From Chelatococcus sambhunathii (GTDB taxonomy: Bacteria; Pseudomonadota; Alphaproteobacteria; Rhizobiales; Beijerinckiaceae), in contig NZ_LIOL01000002.1 of NCBI RefSeq assembly GCF_001418005.1, positions 242,990 to 306,989 of the forward strand: DNA of 64,000 nt. Reading direction: 5' to 3'. The position numbers and the translations under genes were made by a program. Below are positions 52,998 through 62,328 of the stretch, in pieces. Every line of letters begins with the position of its first letter. Within the stretch, counting starts at the first letter, position 1. The notes beneath the pieces were generated by a model that saw nothing but the letters and a program-made list of their open reading frames with translations, did not search any database and was not told the DNA's origin.

Positions 52998-53825
52998 CTA
53001 CGACGCCCAGTTGTGCTGGAAATCGGCATAAAGGGTCAGGCCACCGCAGGCAAAGATCGTCTGACCCGTGATGTAGCGGGCCTCCTCCGAGGCGAGAAAG
53101 GCGAAGACGGGCGCCATATCATCGGCATCAGCGGCGAAACCCATGGGGATGTGACTTTCGACCGCCGCTCGCGACGCCGGATCCTCGACCCAGCCCCTGT
53201 TCAGCTCGGTCGCCGTGGCGCCCGGTCCGACGGCATTGACGCGGATCCCCCGGGCAGCGAACTCCAGCGCCAGCGTCCGCGTCAGGTTGGCGAGCCCGCC
53301 CTTGCTGATGGAATAGGCGAGATAGCCGGGCTTGGGGATGATCTCGTGCACGCTCGTCGTGTTGATGATCGCGCCGGGAGCCTTGCGCGCGAGAAGATGA
53401 CGCGCCACGGCGCGGGCGCAATTGGCCGCGCCGACGAGGTTGACCGCGAGGATGCGCACGAGCCGTTCATCCTCGAAGGCGTCCCCCGGCGTCGGCGCCT
53501 GGATGCCGGCATTGTTGACGAGGATGTCGACATGCCCCCAGGCGGAGACCGCCTCCTCGACCATCGCGTCGACCGCGCGCGGCAGGGATACGTCCGCTGC
53601 AAGTGCCAGATGCGGCCGCTCGCCGTGCCCGGCATCCGTCGCAGCGGTCCGCACCGCCGCCAGCGCTGCTGCCATCGCGTCGGCATCCGCCAGGTCGTTG
53701 ACGGCGACCGTCGCTCCCTCGGCGGCGAAGCGGCGCGCGACGGCGAGGCCAATGCCCCGCGCGCCGCCTGTCACGATGGCCGTGCGCCCTTCGAGACGCT
53801 GCGGATTGAGAGCGTGAAAGGTCAT
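52998..53825 (-). CDS. SDR-family oxidoreductase (glucose/sugar dehydrogenase-like)
   Basis: A 275-residue short-chain dehydrogenase. The cofactor motif is IVTGGARGIGLAVARRF, NNAG lies in VDILVNNAGIQAP and the catalytic Tyr/Lys in YLAYSISKGGL. It resembles glucose 1-dehydrogenases. The lactonase gene precedes it by 19 nt, and the two would oxidise a sugar to a lactone and then open it. The sugar is unknown. Confidence 0.88.
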   Translation of the reverse strand: MTFHALNPQRLEGRTAIVTGGARGIGLAVARRFAAEGATVAVNDLADADAMAAALAAVRTAATDAGHGERPHLALAADVSLPRAVDAMVEEAVSAWGHVDILVNNAGIQAPTPGDAFEDERLVRILAVNLVGAANCARAVARHLLARKAPGAIINTTSVHEIIPKPGYLAYSISKGGLANLTRTLALEFAARGIRVNAVGPGATATELNRGWVEDPASRAAVESHIPMGFAADADDMAPVFAFLASEEARYITGQTIFACGGLTLYADFQHNWAS

Positions 53826-53844
53826 GATGCGTCAGGTCCTGGCG

Positions 53845-54783
53845 TCAGAACGCGTGCGACTCGCCGGGCCGGGAAGCGCCCCTCGTGTTGAGGTAGACCG
53901 CGTAGAGCGACGTCGTTCCGCAGATGAAGAGGCGGTTACGCTTAGGACCGCCGAAGCAGACATTGGCCACCACCTCCGGTACCCGGATCTTGCCGATAAG
54001 CGAGCCGTCGGGGTCAAAGCAATGGACGCCGTCGCCGGCGCTCGTCCATACATTGCCGTGCACGTCGATGCGCAGGCCGTCGAAGAGGCCGTGGCTACAG
54101 GTGGCGAAGATCTCTCCGCCGCTGAGCCTCCCACCCGCGCCAACGTTGAAGCGGCGGATGTGACGCGGACCGTCGTCGACGTGGGTCGCGCCGGTGTCGA
54201 CCACATAGAGCAACTGCTCATCCGGCGAGAAGGCGATGCCGTTGGGCTTTACGAAATCTGTTGCCACGGCAGCGATCGTGCCGTCCGCCGGATCGAAGCG
54301 ATAGACGTATGATGCGCCGATCTCGGATGGTGCCGCATCGCCCTCGTAGTCGGAATCGATGCCGTAGGTCGGGTCCGTGAACCAGATCGTGCCGTCCGAT
54401 TTCACGACCACATCGTTCGGCGAGTTGAGCCGCTTGCCCTCGAAACGGTCGACCAGGATCCGCACGGAGCCGTCCGGCTCGGTGCGCGAGATGCAGCGTC
54501 CCTGATGCTCGCAGGAAACGAGGCGCCCTTCCCTGTCCACCGTATGGCCGTTGGTGTTTCGGGCCGGTTGGCGGAAGACGGAGACGGACCCGTCCGTCTC
54601 GTCCCAGCGCATGATGCGGTTGTTGGGAATATCCGACCAGATGAGATAGCGCCCCGCCGGGAAATAGGCCGGCCCCTCGGCCCAGCGGCATCCTGTATAG
54701 AGCTTTTCGAGATGGACATTGCCGAAGACGAGGCGCAAGAAGCGCGGGTCGATCACCTCGAAATCATTGCTCAGCATGGGCAT
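53845..54783 (-). CDS. SMP-30/gluconolactonase-family protein
   Basis: A six-bladed propeller of 312 residues. Metal-site features are CRWAEGPAYFPAGRYLIWSD, GRLVSCEHQGRCISR, SPNDVVVKSDGTIWFTDPTY and NGIAFSPDEQLLYVVDT. It hydrolyses sugar lactones. GGGAGAAA is next to two ATGs, at 54783 and 54777; either could be used. It forms an operon with the SDR. Confidence 0.88.
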   Translation of the reverse strand: MPMLSNDFEVIDPRFLRLVFGNVHLEKLYTGCRWAEGPAYFPAGRYLIWSDIPNNRIMRWDETDGSVSVFRQPARNTNGHTVDREGRLVSCEHQGRCISRTEPDGSVRILVDRFEGKRLNSPNDVVVKSDGTIWFTDPTYGIDSDYEGDAAPSEIGASYVYRFDPADGTIAAVATDFVKPNGIAFSPDEQLLYVVDTGATHVDDGPRHIRRFNVGAGGRLSGGEIFATCSHGLFDGLRIDVHGNVWTSAGDGVHCFDPDGSLIGKIRVPEVVANVCFGGPKRNRLFICGTTSLYAVYLNTRGASRPGESHAF

Positions 54784-54969
54784 TTTCTCCCGATCGCCGT
54801 TGTTCTCGAGAAGGCGCGCCCGGCCCGCCATCGGCTCAGACGATCGGCGCACGGGACGCAAGAGGCGTGAACGAGGCGAGATTGGGAGACTTGCCGGCGG
54901 AATGCAAGGCCGGCTCCGGACCGCTCCGTCCGGCAGAACTTGGAGGCAGGAGCGGCCGGAGATGAGCTG

Positions 54970-55323
54970 CTAGCTGTCGAGGATCCCCTCAAAGCCGCCA
55001 AAGATCATACGCTTGCCGTCGAAAGGCATCTGCTCGCCCATGGCGCGCATGCGCGGATCCGTCATGATCTTCTCATTGGCGGCATCGCGCGCCGCCCGCG
55101 TGGGATATTCCACCCAGCTGAAGACCACGACCTCGTTGTCCTTGGCCTGCACGGCCCGGCGGAAATCGGTGACCTTGCCCGCCGGCACGTCGTCGCCCCA
55201 GCATTCGACGACACGGGTGGCGCCGAGCTCCTTGAACAGCACCGCCGCCTCCGCGGCATGTTTGCGGTAGATTTCCTTGTTCTCGGCCGGCACGGCCGCA
55301 ACGAATCCTTCCACATAAGGCAT
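54970..55323 (-). CDS. DUF1428 domain-containing protein
   Basis: A 117-residue protein starting MPYVEGFVAAVPAENKEIYR. It is a dimeric alpha+beta-barrel-like protein of unknown function; the family includes E. coli YbaA. GGAGG lies 8 nt before the ATG at 55323. It is on the same strand as the lactonase but 190 nt from it and separated from the HxlR gene by 130 nt. Confidence 0.88.
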   Translation of the reverse strand: MPYVEGFVAAVPAENKEIYRKHAAEAAVLFKELGATRVVECWGDDVPAGKVTDFRRAVQAKDNEVVVFSWVEYPTRAARDAANEKIMTDPRMRAMGEQMPFDGKRMIFGGFEGILDS

Positions 55324-55456
55324 CGCGATGTCCTCCTTCGTGGCAGCGCTGACCATCCGGCCCGCAGCGTACCAATAAATCAGTTGATATCAACATAATC
55401 TGGCGTTGTCAAAGTCAGGGACGTGGGCGGCGCATTGTCGGGCGCGATGCCCGCCG

Positions 55457-55825
55457 TTACCCTCCTTGCAGCATGCCGACGCTCCGGGTTTTCGATGCGC
55501 CCGGTTCCGTGCCGGCGCCGGCGGCAGCCTCCCACCAGTCGCCGAGGGCATCGATCAGCGGCACGAGCCTCTCCCCCGCGGGCGTGAGGTCATATTCGAC
55601 GCGCAGGGGATAGCCGTCGAACTCCGTGCGCTTGACGATGCCGGCCGCCTCGAGCTTGCGCAGTTCGAACGACAGCATCTTGTGCGAGATCGTGGGGTTG
55701 TCCCGGCGCAGGTCGCTGAAACGCTTCGTGCCATCCTTCAGGTAGTAGATCAGGAGGGTCGGCCAGCGCCCGCTGAGCACCTGCATCACCTCCTCGATGG
55801 GGCAACGGGAGACAAGATCCTTCAT
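55457..55825 (-). CDS. HxlR-family regulator
   Basis: A 122-residue winged-helix regulator. The conserved start is CPIEEVMQVLSGRWPTLLIY, with a cysteine that in relatives senses electrophiles. DNA-binding helices lie in FSDLRRDNPTISHKMLSFEL. GAGG precedes the ATG at 55825. It is divergent from a GST gene across 107 nt, so it probably controls that gene in response to reactive aldehydes or quinones. Confidence 0.88.
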   Translation of the reverse strand: MKDLVSRCPIEEVMQVLSGRWPTLLIYYLKDGTKRFSDLRRDNPTISHKMLSFELRKLEAAGIVKRTEFDGYPLRVEYDLTPAGERLVPLIDALGDWWEAAAGAGTEPGASKTRSVGMLQGG

Positions 55826-55932
55826 CGGCGCCTCGTGGTTGCAAAAAAGTGCGTAATTTACACGGCTCACTGGTCGAGTAGGGTCCGGGCTCGCTGCGCA
55901 GCGTGATCACGAGAAATCACGGGAGATCGATC

Positions 55933-56637
55933 TTGGAGCCGATCCTACTTTACGGCTTCCCCTCGGGAAGCTCCATGGGACTTGTCGCGGCGCTCGAATG
56001 GCTGGGCAAGCCCTACCGGCTGTGCCGGGTGGACATGCTCGGCGACATGCGCGAGCCGTCGTACGCCCGGCTCAATCCGCGCCATGAGACCCCGGTCTTC
56101 ATCACGGACAAGGGTGAGTTGCTGACGGAGACCATGGCCATCGCCGCTTGGCTCGAGGCGCGGGATAGCGACCGGCGCATCAGCTTCGCCCCCCTGTCGC
56201 GTGAGGCGGACCGGATGCACCAGCTGATGGCCTTCGTGAACACGGGCTTTACCGGCGCCTTCTCGCCGCTGTGGGCCGCCCTCGAGATGGAAGATCCCGA
56301 CCCCGCCGTGCAGACGGCGCTGCGCGACTTCGGCCGCCGCGCCGTCATCGAGCGCCACGACAAGCTGGAAGGCATGATCGGGCAGGGCCCGTTCCTCGTC
56401 GGTGAGCGGCCGAGCCTCGCGGACGCCGTCCTCGTCGGCGTCGCCCGCTGGCTCGACTTCCACAAAGTCGCCGACCGCGGACGCTGGCCGAAGCTGTCCG
56501 CCCTGCGCGAGCGGCTGGAAGGCGATCCCGCCGTCATCCACGCCACGAAGCTGGAGAATGGCGAAGCCTCATCCGGCACGGGCGCCCTCCTCGGCCACAT
56601 GCCGCTTGACGAGGTGATCGAGAGGTTCGGCGTGTAG
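55933..56637 (+). CDS. Glutathione S-transferase
   Basis: A 234-residue GST. The N-terminal thioredoxin-like domain begins ILLYGFPSGSSMGLVAALEW, and the glutathione site includes NPRHETPVFITDKGELLTET. The C-terminal helical domain has FLVGERPSLADAVLVG. The likely start is TTG at 55933 with GGGAG 7 nt upstream; a GTG at 55903 is the alternative. A strong terminator follows 78 nt after the stop. Confidence 0.87.
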   Translation: MEPILLYGFPSGSSMGLVAALEWLGKPYRLCRVDMLGDMREPSYARLNPRHETPVFITDKGELLTETMAIAAWLEARDSDRRISFAPLSREADRMHQLMAFVNTGFTGAFSPLWAALEMEDPDPAVQTALRDFGRRAVIERHDKLEGMIGQGPFLVGERPSLADAVLVGVARWLDFHKVADRGRWPKLSALRERLEGDPAVIHATKLENGEASSGTGALLGHMPLDEVIERFGV

Positions 56638-56714
56638 GCCAGCGCGCAGCCCGGGAAAAGGCGGCGCCCTGTCTACGGCCCGGTCCTGCCCGCGATCGGG
56701 CACGCCATTCCTTG

Positions 56715-56745
56715 CCCGCCAGCCAGAAAAGCTGGCGGGTTTTTT
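56715..56745 (+). terminator. Rho-independent terminator after the GST gene
   Basis: CCCGCCAGC (56715-56723) and GCTGGCGGG (56731-56739) flank CAGAAAA and are followed by six Ts. A classic intrinsic terminator. Confidence 0.9.
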
Positions 56746-57609
56746 AGGTATCATGTTTCAGGGAAGATAAGACGAATGATTCGGAAGTTCTTGGGATGAA
56801 CCACGCCGAAGTGAAGCGCAATTATTGATCGGGCTAACTTGCCACCCATGTTCCCTACACATAGGCATTCGCCGCAGTTTTGGGAACAGCTTGGCCGCAC
56901 CATCACCATACTCAGCTTTCTGGAAGAAATATTGGGGAAAAATATTTGCGTTTACGGCAACACGACAATAGGGCGTCGAAGAAATAGACACGGCCTATAA
57001 AGCTTCGCTGCTGCAGCTTGAGCGATCCTTGACGGATCAGATTTTGAATTTGGCTTAATACTATGGAAGGGCCGCGCGATAAGCCCCGGATACCGCAACC
57101 GAAAACATAGACGAGCCGAGCGAAAACATTAAGAAGTTAACCGTTAATTCGTAGCGTGCTTTATCATGTCTCATGGCGAATGTCGGATGTAAACGGCGCG
57201 TCCATGCCGCTATCAATCAAACGAAAGAAAGTTGATGCAGCAATTGACCTTGCATGTTTGAGGCAGGTTCAGGGGCATGTCGTAGGATTGATTCGCAGCG
57301 TCATCGACACCGTGACGCATATGGGTTGGCAGTTTCCCAGCGCCGCAGGGCCGGGAAAGCCGATCATGTAGCGAAGTTAGGCGGTGAATCGCCGCATCCG
57401 CTATCTCGTTCAGCCCGCACTTTCGGTGATGCAGGCTTTCAGGAGTCCGCCGCGAGCCTCGCTGGCCGTTCACGTCCGCGTGATCGTCAGACCCGTGCGC
57501 GCCGCCAAGCGTGGGCATAAAGCCCGGAGCCTACCGCCCGAGTTCCTGATAGTTGCCCGTGAGCCGGATTTTCATAAAACCGAAAAATGACAATAAAATC
57601 AATGTCATT
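56746..57609. other. AT-richer gene-poor patch next to tRNA-Ser
   Basis: These 864 nt are visibly lower in GC than the rest of the window, with runs such as GAAATATTGGGGAAAAATAT and frequent stops in all frames. The longest frames (minus 56758-56991, plus 57180-57371) match nothing I know. The patch abuts the 3' end of tRNA-Ser, a common integration site, but I found no integrase and no repeat of the tRNA end. It may be a relic of an inserted element, or simply an untranslated region. Confidence 0.45.
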
Positions 57610-57699
57610 TGGCGGATGGGGTGGGATTCGAACCCACGGTACGGTTGCCCGCACGGCGGTTTTCAAGACCGCTGCCTTAAACCACTCGGCCACCCATCC
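57610..57699 (-). tRNA. tRNA-Ser (UGA)
   Basis: The minus strand folds as a 90-nt type II tRNA with encoded CCA. The acceptor arms are GGATGGG and CCCATCC with discriminator G. The anticodon loop CTTGAAA gives UGA, which reads UCA codons. A long variable arm and the T-loop GGTTCGAATCC are present. The CCA is at 57612-57610. Confidence 0.95.
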
Positions 57700-57829
57700 T
57701 CGCCGACTGCATTCTTCTGACGGCAGAGGCCGCCGTTGACAAGGGCCAAGGGCGCATCCGGGTCGGTCGATCCATGCAAGGCGCGCCGGCGCGGCCTTGC
57801 CGCCCGCGGGCGGCGTGGAAGATGGCGGC

Positions 57830-58429
57830 ATGGACGATGCTGGCGAAGCTGTCGCAAGCCTCTACGAGCGCCATGCCCACCCCTTCGACCGCTCGCGCGG
57901 CCGCAGCCTCCTCGAGCGCGGCTGGCTCGACCACTGCCTCGCCGCCGTCGGCGGGGAGCGGAGCGTGCTCGACCTCGGCTGCGGCGCGGGCGAGCCGCTG
58001 GCCTGCTATCCCGCGGCGAGCGGCTGCGCCGTCACCGGCGTCGATTCCGCGCCGAGCCTCATCGGGCGCTGCCGCACGCGCTTCCCTGCGCAGCAATGGC
58101 TCGTCGCCGACATGCGCTGCCTCGCCCTCGGCAGGACATTCGGCGGCATTCTCGCCTGTGACCGTTTCTTTCACCTGCAGCCGGACGACAAGCGCGCCAT
58201 GTTCGGCGTCTTCACGGCGCATGCGCGCAAGGGCACGGCGCTGATGTTCACGAGCGGCCCGGCGCGCGGCGAGGTTCTCGGCACCTTCGAGGGCGAGCCG
58301 CTCTACCACGCCAGCCTCGACGGCGCGGAATACGAGGCCCGCCTCGCCGCTGCCGGCTTCCGGGTGCTCGACCATGTGGTGGACGATCCATTCTGCAGCG
58401 GCCACACCGTCTGGCTCGCCGCGCGCTGA
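57830..58429 (+). CDS. Class I SAM-dependent methyltransferase
   Basis: A 199-residue methyltransferase. The SAM motif is VLDLGCGAGEPLACY, followed by VTGVDSAPSLIGRCR and the acidic post-motif. No N-terminal or C-terminal extra domain. The substrate is unknown. Ribosome site weak; an ATG at 57797 would add 11 residues of low complexity. Single gene. Confidence 0.85.
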   Translation: MDDAGEAVASLYERHAHPFDRSRGRSLLERGWLDHCLAAVGGERSVLDLGCGAGEPLACYPAASGCAVTGVDSAPSLIGRCRTRFPAQQWLVADMRCLALGRTFGGILACDRFFHLQPDDKRAMFGVFTAHARKGTALMFTSGPARGEVLGTFEGEPLYHASLDGAEYEARLAAAGFRVLDHVVDDPFCSGHTVWLAAR

Positions 58430-58457
58430 ACGGTCCGGCCGAAGCCGGCGGATGGCT

Positions 58458-58682
58458 TCAGGCTGCCCTGGAAGCCGGGCGCCTGCGGACGGCGGAATGC
58501 TTCAATGGTTCCGGCCGTGGCTCGGGAGCCACGATCCGGCCCCAGACGACGGGGACGGGGTCCGGCGCGAGCAGCCAGGGCTCGTCACTGTCGCAGCAGC
58601 GCCCGAAGGCGCGGCCGGCAGCCTCGGCGGCCCGGACAAGGTGGGCCTCGTGCATCTCCTTGAGCAGTGCGGCAGCGATCAT
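58458..58682 (-). CDS. Small protein of unknown function
   Basis: A 74-residue frame with GGAGG 6 nt before its ATG and a sensible protein composition (MIAAALLKEMHEAHLVRAA, then GRCCDSDEPWLLAPDP). No family recognised. It converges on the methyltransferase gene. A good ribosome site supports it as real, but conservation is untested. Confidence 0.5.
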   Translation of the reverse strand: MIAAALLKEMHEAHLVRAAEAAGRAFGRCCDSDEPWLLAPDPVPVVWGRIVAPEPRPEPLKHSAVRRRPASRAA

Positions 58683-58814
58683 GGCACCCTCCGACTGTCG
58701 CCATGAGAGATCATCATGGTTAACGCTTCCTGAAGGCGCTCGCCCCCGCGCCCATGGCCAAACGGCCGCCGGCGCGTCATTCTGTCACCGGGCAGCACCG
58801 AGGGGACAACAGCC

Positions 58815-59234
58815 ATGATCGCCGGCACCACATCCACGACCCCGACGCGAGCCGTCGGGCGCCTGTTCCTGCGTACCGCCGTCGTCGCCGGCCTGGCCGG
58901 CCTCAGCCTCGGCATCTTCATGGGCGCGTCGCACGACCACACCTTCCGCACCGTGCACGCGCACATCAATCTCGTCGGCTGGGTCTCACTCTTCCTGTTC
59001 GGGTTGTTCTACGCGCTGCTGGGAACGGCTTCGACCCGCCTGGCGAAGATCCATTACGGGTTGGCGACCGGCGCGCTCATCCTGTTCGCAGTCGGCCTTC
59101 CCAGCATCGCCCTAGGGCTGCCCTGGGGTGAGCCGGTCGCGATCCTGGCGTCCTTTGCGACCCTGTTTTCCATGGCGCTCTTCGCCTATGTGGTCTTCAC
59201 GGCCGGCGAGGCGGCGAATCCCGCCGCAGGCTAG
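58815..59234 (+). CDS. Small four-helix membrane protein with HAHINLVGW motif
   Basis: A 139-residue protein with four predicted membrane helices. The first helix ends near SLGIFMGASHDHTFRTVHAH and the second starts INLVGWVSLFLFGLFYALL. The HAHxNLxGW motif resembles a helix of haem-copper oxidases and nitric oxide reductases, and relatives are sometimes labelled cytochrome oxidase-like. Only a few histidines are present, so a complete catalytic site is unlikely. It may bind haem or copper. parE follows 152 nt downstream. Confidence 0.75.
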   Translation: MIAGTTSTTPTRAVGRLFLRTAVVAGLAGLSLGIFMGASHDHTFRTVHAHINLVGWVSLFLFGLFYALLGTASTRLAKIHYGLATGALILFAVGLPSIALGLPWGEPVAILASFATLFSMALFAYVVFTAGEAANPAAG

Positions 59235-59386
59235 CTGGCCCCGCGGGATTGGCGCCGTTCTGGGAAAAACAACCTTGACCGCGCCCCTGCCGACGTGGTG
59301 TTTCCGATCCGTTCCCGTCCCTGCGGCAGCCATGCGATACTGCCGGCGGGGCGAATCGGTTTTCCACGAGGGTTTGGACGGCGGCA

Positions 59387-61447
59387 ATGACGGATTCGGG
59401 CGATCTGTTCGGCGGTGGCGGCAACGCAGTGGCGGCCCGCAAGTCACGCCCGTCCGCGAAGCTCCCGGTGGACGAGGCGCCCTCGCCCGGCCGTGCCAAC
59501 GGCACGCCCACCGAGGCCGGCTACACCGCCGCCTCCATCGAGGTGCTCGAGGGGCTGGAGCCGGTGCGTCGGCGCCCCGGCATGTACATCGGCGGCACGG
59601 ACGAGAAGGCACTGCATCACCTCTTCGCGGAGGTTATCGACAATGCAATGGACGAGGCCGTGGCCGGCCATGCGACCTTCATCGAGGTCGAGCTCGAGGA
59701 GAGCGGCTTCCTGCGCGTGACGGACAACGGTCGCGGCATCCCCATCGATCCGCACCCGAAGTTCCCCGAGAAGTCGGCGCTCGAGGTCATCCTCACGACG
59801 CTGCACGCAGGCGGCAAGTTCGACTCCAAGGTCTACGAAACCTCCGGCGGCCTGCATGGTGTCGGCGTCTCCGTGGTCAACGCGCTGGCCGAGCGGCTCG
59901 AGGTGGAGGTGGCGCGCAGCCAGATGCTCTATCGCCAGGTCTATGCGCGCGGCGTCGCCATGGGGCCGCTGGAGACCGTCGGGCGGGTGCAGAACCGGCG
60001 CGGCACCACGGTGCGCTTCAAGCCCGATGCGGCCATCTTCAAGGAAGGCGCGACGTTCAATCCGCGCCGCCTGTTCAAGATGGCGCGCTCCAAGGCCTAT
60101 CTCTTCGGCGGCGTGGAGATCCGCTGGCGCTGCGCCCCCTCCCTCGCCGAGAAGCAGGAAGGCGTGCCGAGCGAAGCGACCTTCAAGTTTCCCGGCGGCC
60201 TCAAGGACTATCTCGCCCGCGAGATCGACGGCAGCGAACTTGTCTGCGACCAGATCTTCTCCGGCCGCGTCGACAAGCCGGGCGGGCACGGCTCGCTCGA
60301 ATGGGCGGTGGCGTGGCTGTCACGCGACGACGGCTTCGTATCTTCCTATTGCAACACCATCCCCACGCCTGAGGGGGGCACGCATGAGTCGGGCCTGCGC
60401 ATGGCCCTGCTGCGCGGCCTGCGCGACCATGCCGAGCGTGTCGGCCAGGCCAAGCGCGCCAGCCAGGTTACCACCGACGACGTGATGGCAACCTGCGCCG
60501 GCATGCTCTCGGTCTTCATCCGCGAGCCGGAATTCCAGGGCCAGACGAAAGACAAGCTGGCGACGCTGGAAGCATCGCGCATCGTCGAGGGCGCTGTGCG
60601 CGATGCCTTCGACCACTGGCTGGCGGCAGCGCCCCAGCAGGCCTCACGCCTTCTCGACTGGACCATCGAACGTGCCGAGGAGCGCCTGCGCCGCCGCGCC
60701 GAGAAGGAGGTGGCGCGCAAGACCGCGACGCGCAAGCTACGCCTGCCCGGCAAGCTCGCGGATTGCACCAATGCCGGCGCGGCGGGCTCCGAGCTCTTCA
60801 TCGTCGAGGGCGACTCGGCCGGTGGCAGCGCCAAGCAGGCGCGCGACCGCGCCACCCAGGCCGTCCTGCCGCTGCGCGGAAAGATCCTCAACGTCGCCTC
60901 GGCCGGCCGCGAAAAGCTGGCACAGAACCAGCAACTCACTGATCTCGTGCAAGCGCTCGGCTGCGGTACCGGCTCGCACTACCGCGACGACGACCTGCGC
61001 TACGAAAAGATCATCATCATGACGGACGCCGACGTCGACGGCGCCCACATCGCATCGCTGCTCATCACTTTCTTCTGGCAGCAGATGCCGCGGCTGATCG
61101 ACAACGGCCACCTCTATCTTGCCGTGCCGCCCCTCTATCGGCTGACGCACGGCGGCAAGACGGTCTATGCCCGCGATGATGCCCATCGCCAGGAGCTGAT
61201 GGACAGCGTGTTCAGGGGCAAAAAGGTCGAGATCGGGCGCTTCAAGGGCCTCGGCGAGATGCTGCCGGCGCAGCTCAAGGAGACGACCATGGCTCCGGCC
61301 AAGCGCCTCCTCTACAAGGTCGTCGTGCTGGCCGAGGCCAAAGGCGACACGACGGACACAGTCGACCGGCTCATGGGCAACAAGCCTGAGGCGCGCTTCG
61401 CCTTCATCCAGGAGCGCGCTGCTTTCGCGCGCGAACTCGATATCTGA
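59387..61447 (+). CDS. parE: DNA topoisomerase IV subunit B
   Basis: A 686-residue GHKL ATPase/TOPRIM subunit that decatenates chromosomes together with ParC. Features are LEPVRRRPGMYIGG, VIDNAMDEAVAG, GRGIPIDPHPKF, the TOPRIM motif IVEGDSAGGSAKQARDR and MTDADVDGAHIASLL. The length (under 700) and the ParE-type C-terminus distinguish it from GyrB. The first 45 residues are a variable leader. Confidence 0.95.
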   Translation: MTDSGDLFGGGGNAVAARKSRPSAKLPVDEAPSPGRANGTPTEAGYTAASIEVLEGLEPVRRRPGMYIGGTDEKALHHLFAEVIDNAMDEAVAGHATFIEVELEESGFLRVTDNGRGIPIDPHPKFPEKSALEVILTTLHAGGKFDSKVYETSGGLHGVGVSVVNALAERLEVEVARSQMLYRQVYARGVAMGPLETVGRVQNRRGTTVRFKPDAAIFKEGATFNPRRLFKMARSKAYLFGGVEIRWRCAPSLAEKQEGVPSEATFKFPGGLKDYLAREIDGSELVCDQIFSGRVDKPGGHGSLEWAVAWLSRDDGFVSSYCNTIPTPEGGTHESGLRMALLRGLRDHAERVGQAKRASQVTTDDVMATCAGMLSVFIREPEFQGQTKDKLATLEASRIVEGAVRDAFDHWLAAAPQQASRLLDWTIERAEERLRRRAEKEVARKTATRKLRLPGKLADCTNAGAAGSELFIVEGDSAGGSAKQARDRATQAVLPLRGKILNVASAGREKLAQNQQLTDLVQALGCGTGSHYRDDDLRYEKIIIMTDADVDGAHIASLLITFFWQQMPRLIDNGHLYLAVPPLYRLTHGGKTVYARDDAHRQELMDSVFRGKKVEIGRFKGLGEMLPAQLKETTMAPAKRLLYKVVVLAEAKGDTTDTVDRLMGNKPEARFAFIQERAAFARELDI

Positions 61448-61458
61448 CCCCTGGAAGA

Positions 61459-62196
61459 TCAGTTGCGCTGCAGCCAGGCGGCGAGGGCCGCATTGACCGC
61501 ATCCGGCCGCTCCATCGTCGAGAGATGACCGCAGCCGGGCACGACGACGAGCGACGACGCGGGGATGGCCGTCGCCATCTCTTCTGCGACCGATGGCGGC
61601 GTGATCTCATCCTCCTCCCCGACGAGAACGAGCGTCGGTACGGTGATCAGCGGCAGGTCGGGCCGCGCGTCGGGCCGCGCCATGATGGCGCGCTGCTGGC
61701 GGATGAAGGCCTGTGCGCCCGTCTCGACCATCATGCGCCGCACCTCCCCTTCGAGAAGCTTGTCCGCGAGCCGCCTCCGCGCGACGAGGCGCTGCCAGAG
61801 CACGGGATGCACCTCCTCGAAGCGCCCCTGCTCCGCGAGCGCGATGAGGCGCCGACGGTTGGCGCTCGCTTCCTCGGTGTCCGGCCGCGCCGTCGTGTCG
61901 AGCAATGCAAGCCGCGTCACGCGCTCAGGCGCCAGGCGCATGACTGCAAGCGCCACATAGCCGCCCATGGACAGACCGCCGAGGGCGAAGCGCTCCGGCG
62001 CTGCGGCGAGGAGGCGTCGTGCCATGCCTTCGAGCGTGTCGTCGAGCCGGTTTTCCGCCACCGTGACGGTGCGTTTCCCGGAGAGAGCGCGTATTTGCGG
62101 GGCGAAGAGCGTCCCCGTACAGTTGAGCCCAGGCACAAGCACCAGCGGCTCACCGCCAATGCTATGCAATCGTTCGACAACCGGCCTTTGCGACAT
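61459..62196 (-). CDS. Alpha/beta hydrolase
   Basis: A 245-residue hydrolase. The nucleophile is the Ser of LGGLSMGGYVALAV, the acid is in VLVGEEDEITPP and the His in GCGHLSTMERP. It resembles carboxylesterases and 3-oxoadipate enol-lactonases. Substrate unknown. It converges on parE with an 11-nt gap and is divergent from the helicase gene. Confidence 0.88.
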   Translation of the reverse strand: MSQRPVVERLHSIGGEPLVLVPGLNCTGTLFAPQIRALSGKRTVTVAENRLDDTLEGMARRLLAAAPERFALGGLSMGGYVALAVMRLAPERVTRLALLDTTARPDTEEASANRRRLIALAEQGRFEEVHPVLWQRLVARRRLADKLLEGEVRRMMVETGAQAFIRQQRAIMARPDARPDLPLITVPTLVLVGEEDEITPPSVAEEMATAIPASSLVVVPGCGHLSTMERPDAVNAALAAWLQRN

Positions 62197-62223
62197 TGAC
62201 TTTGCCCGTGATCCTCTTATGGT
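62196..62223 (+). promoter_or_regulatory. Putative promoter of the DEAD-box gene
   Basis: TTGACT (62196-62201), 16 bp, TATGGT (62218-62223). It would leave a leader of about 100 nt before the ATG at 62329, which is often seen in cold-regulated helicase genes. Confidence 0.4.
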
Positions 62224-62328
62224 CCGCGCAAGCGTAGCGGGCAGTGAGCGGCGACTGACGCGCCGTACGCGTCACGAGGTCTCCCTTGGCCTTAAACCCC
62301 ATCCGCAGACGCATAATCACGGACGTCG

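Noticed and set aside
57130-57148. Cluster of TTAA motifs that could suggest a CtrA site
   Set aside because: Spacings are 4 and 3 bp, not the TTAA-N7-TTAA of CtrA.
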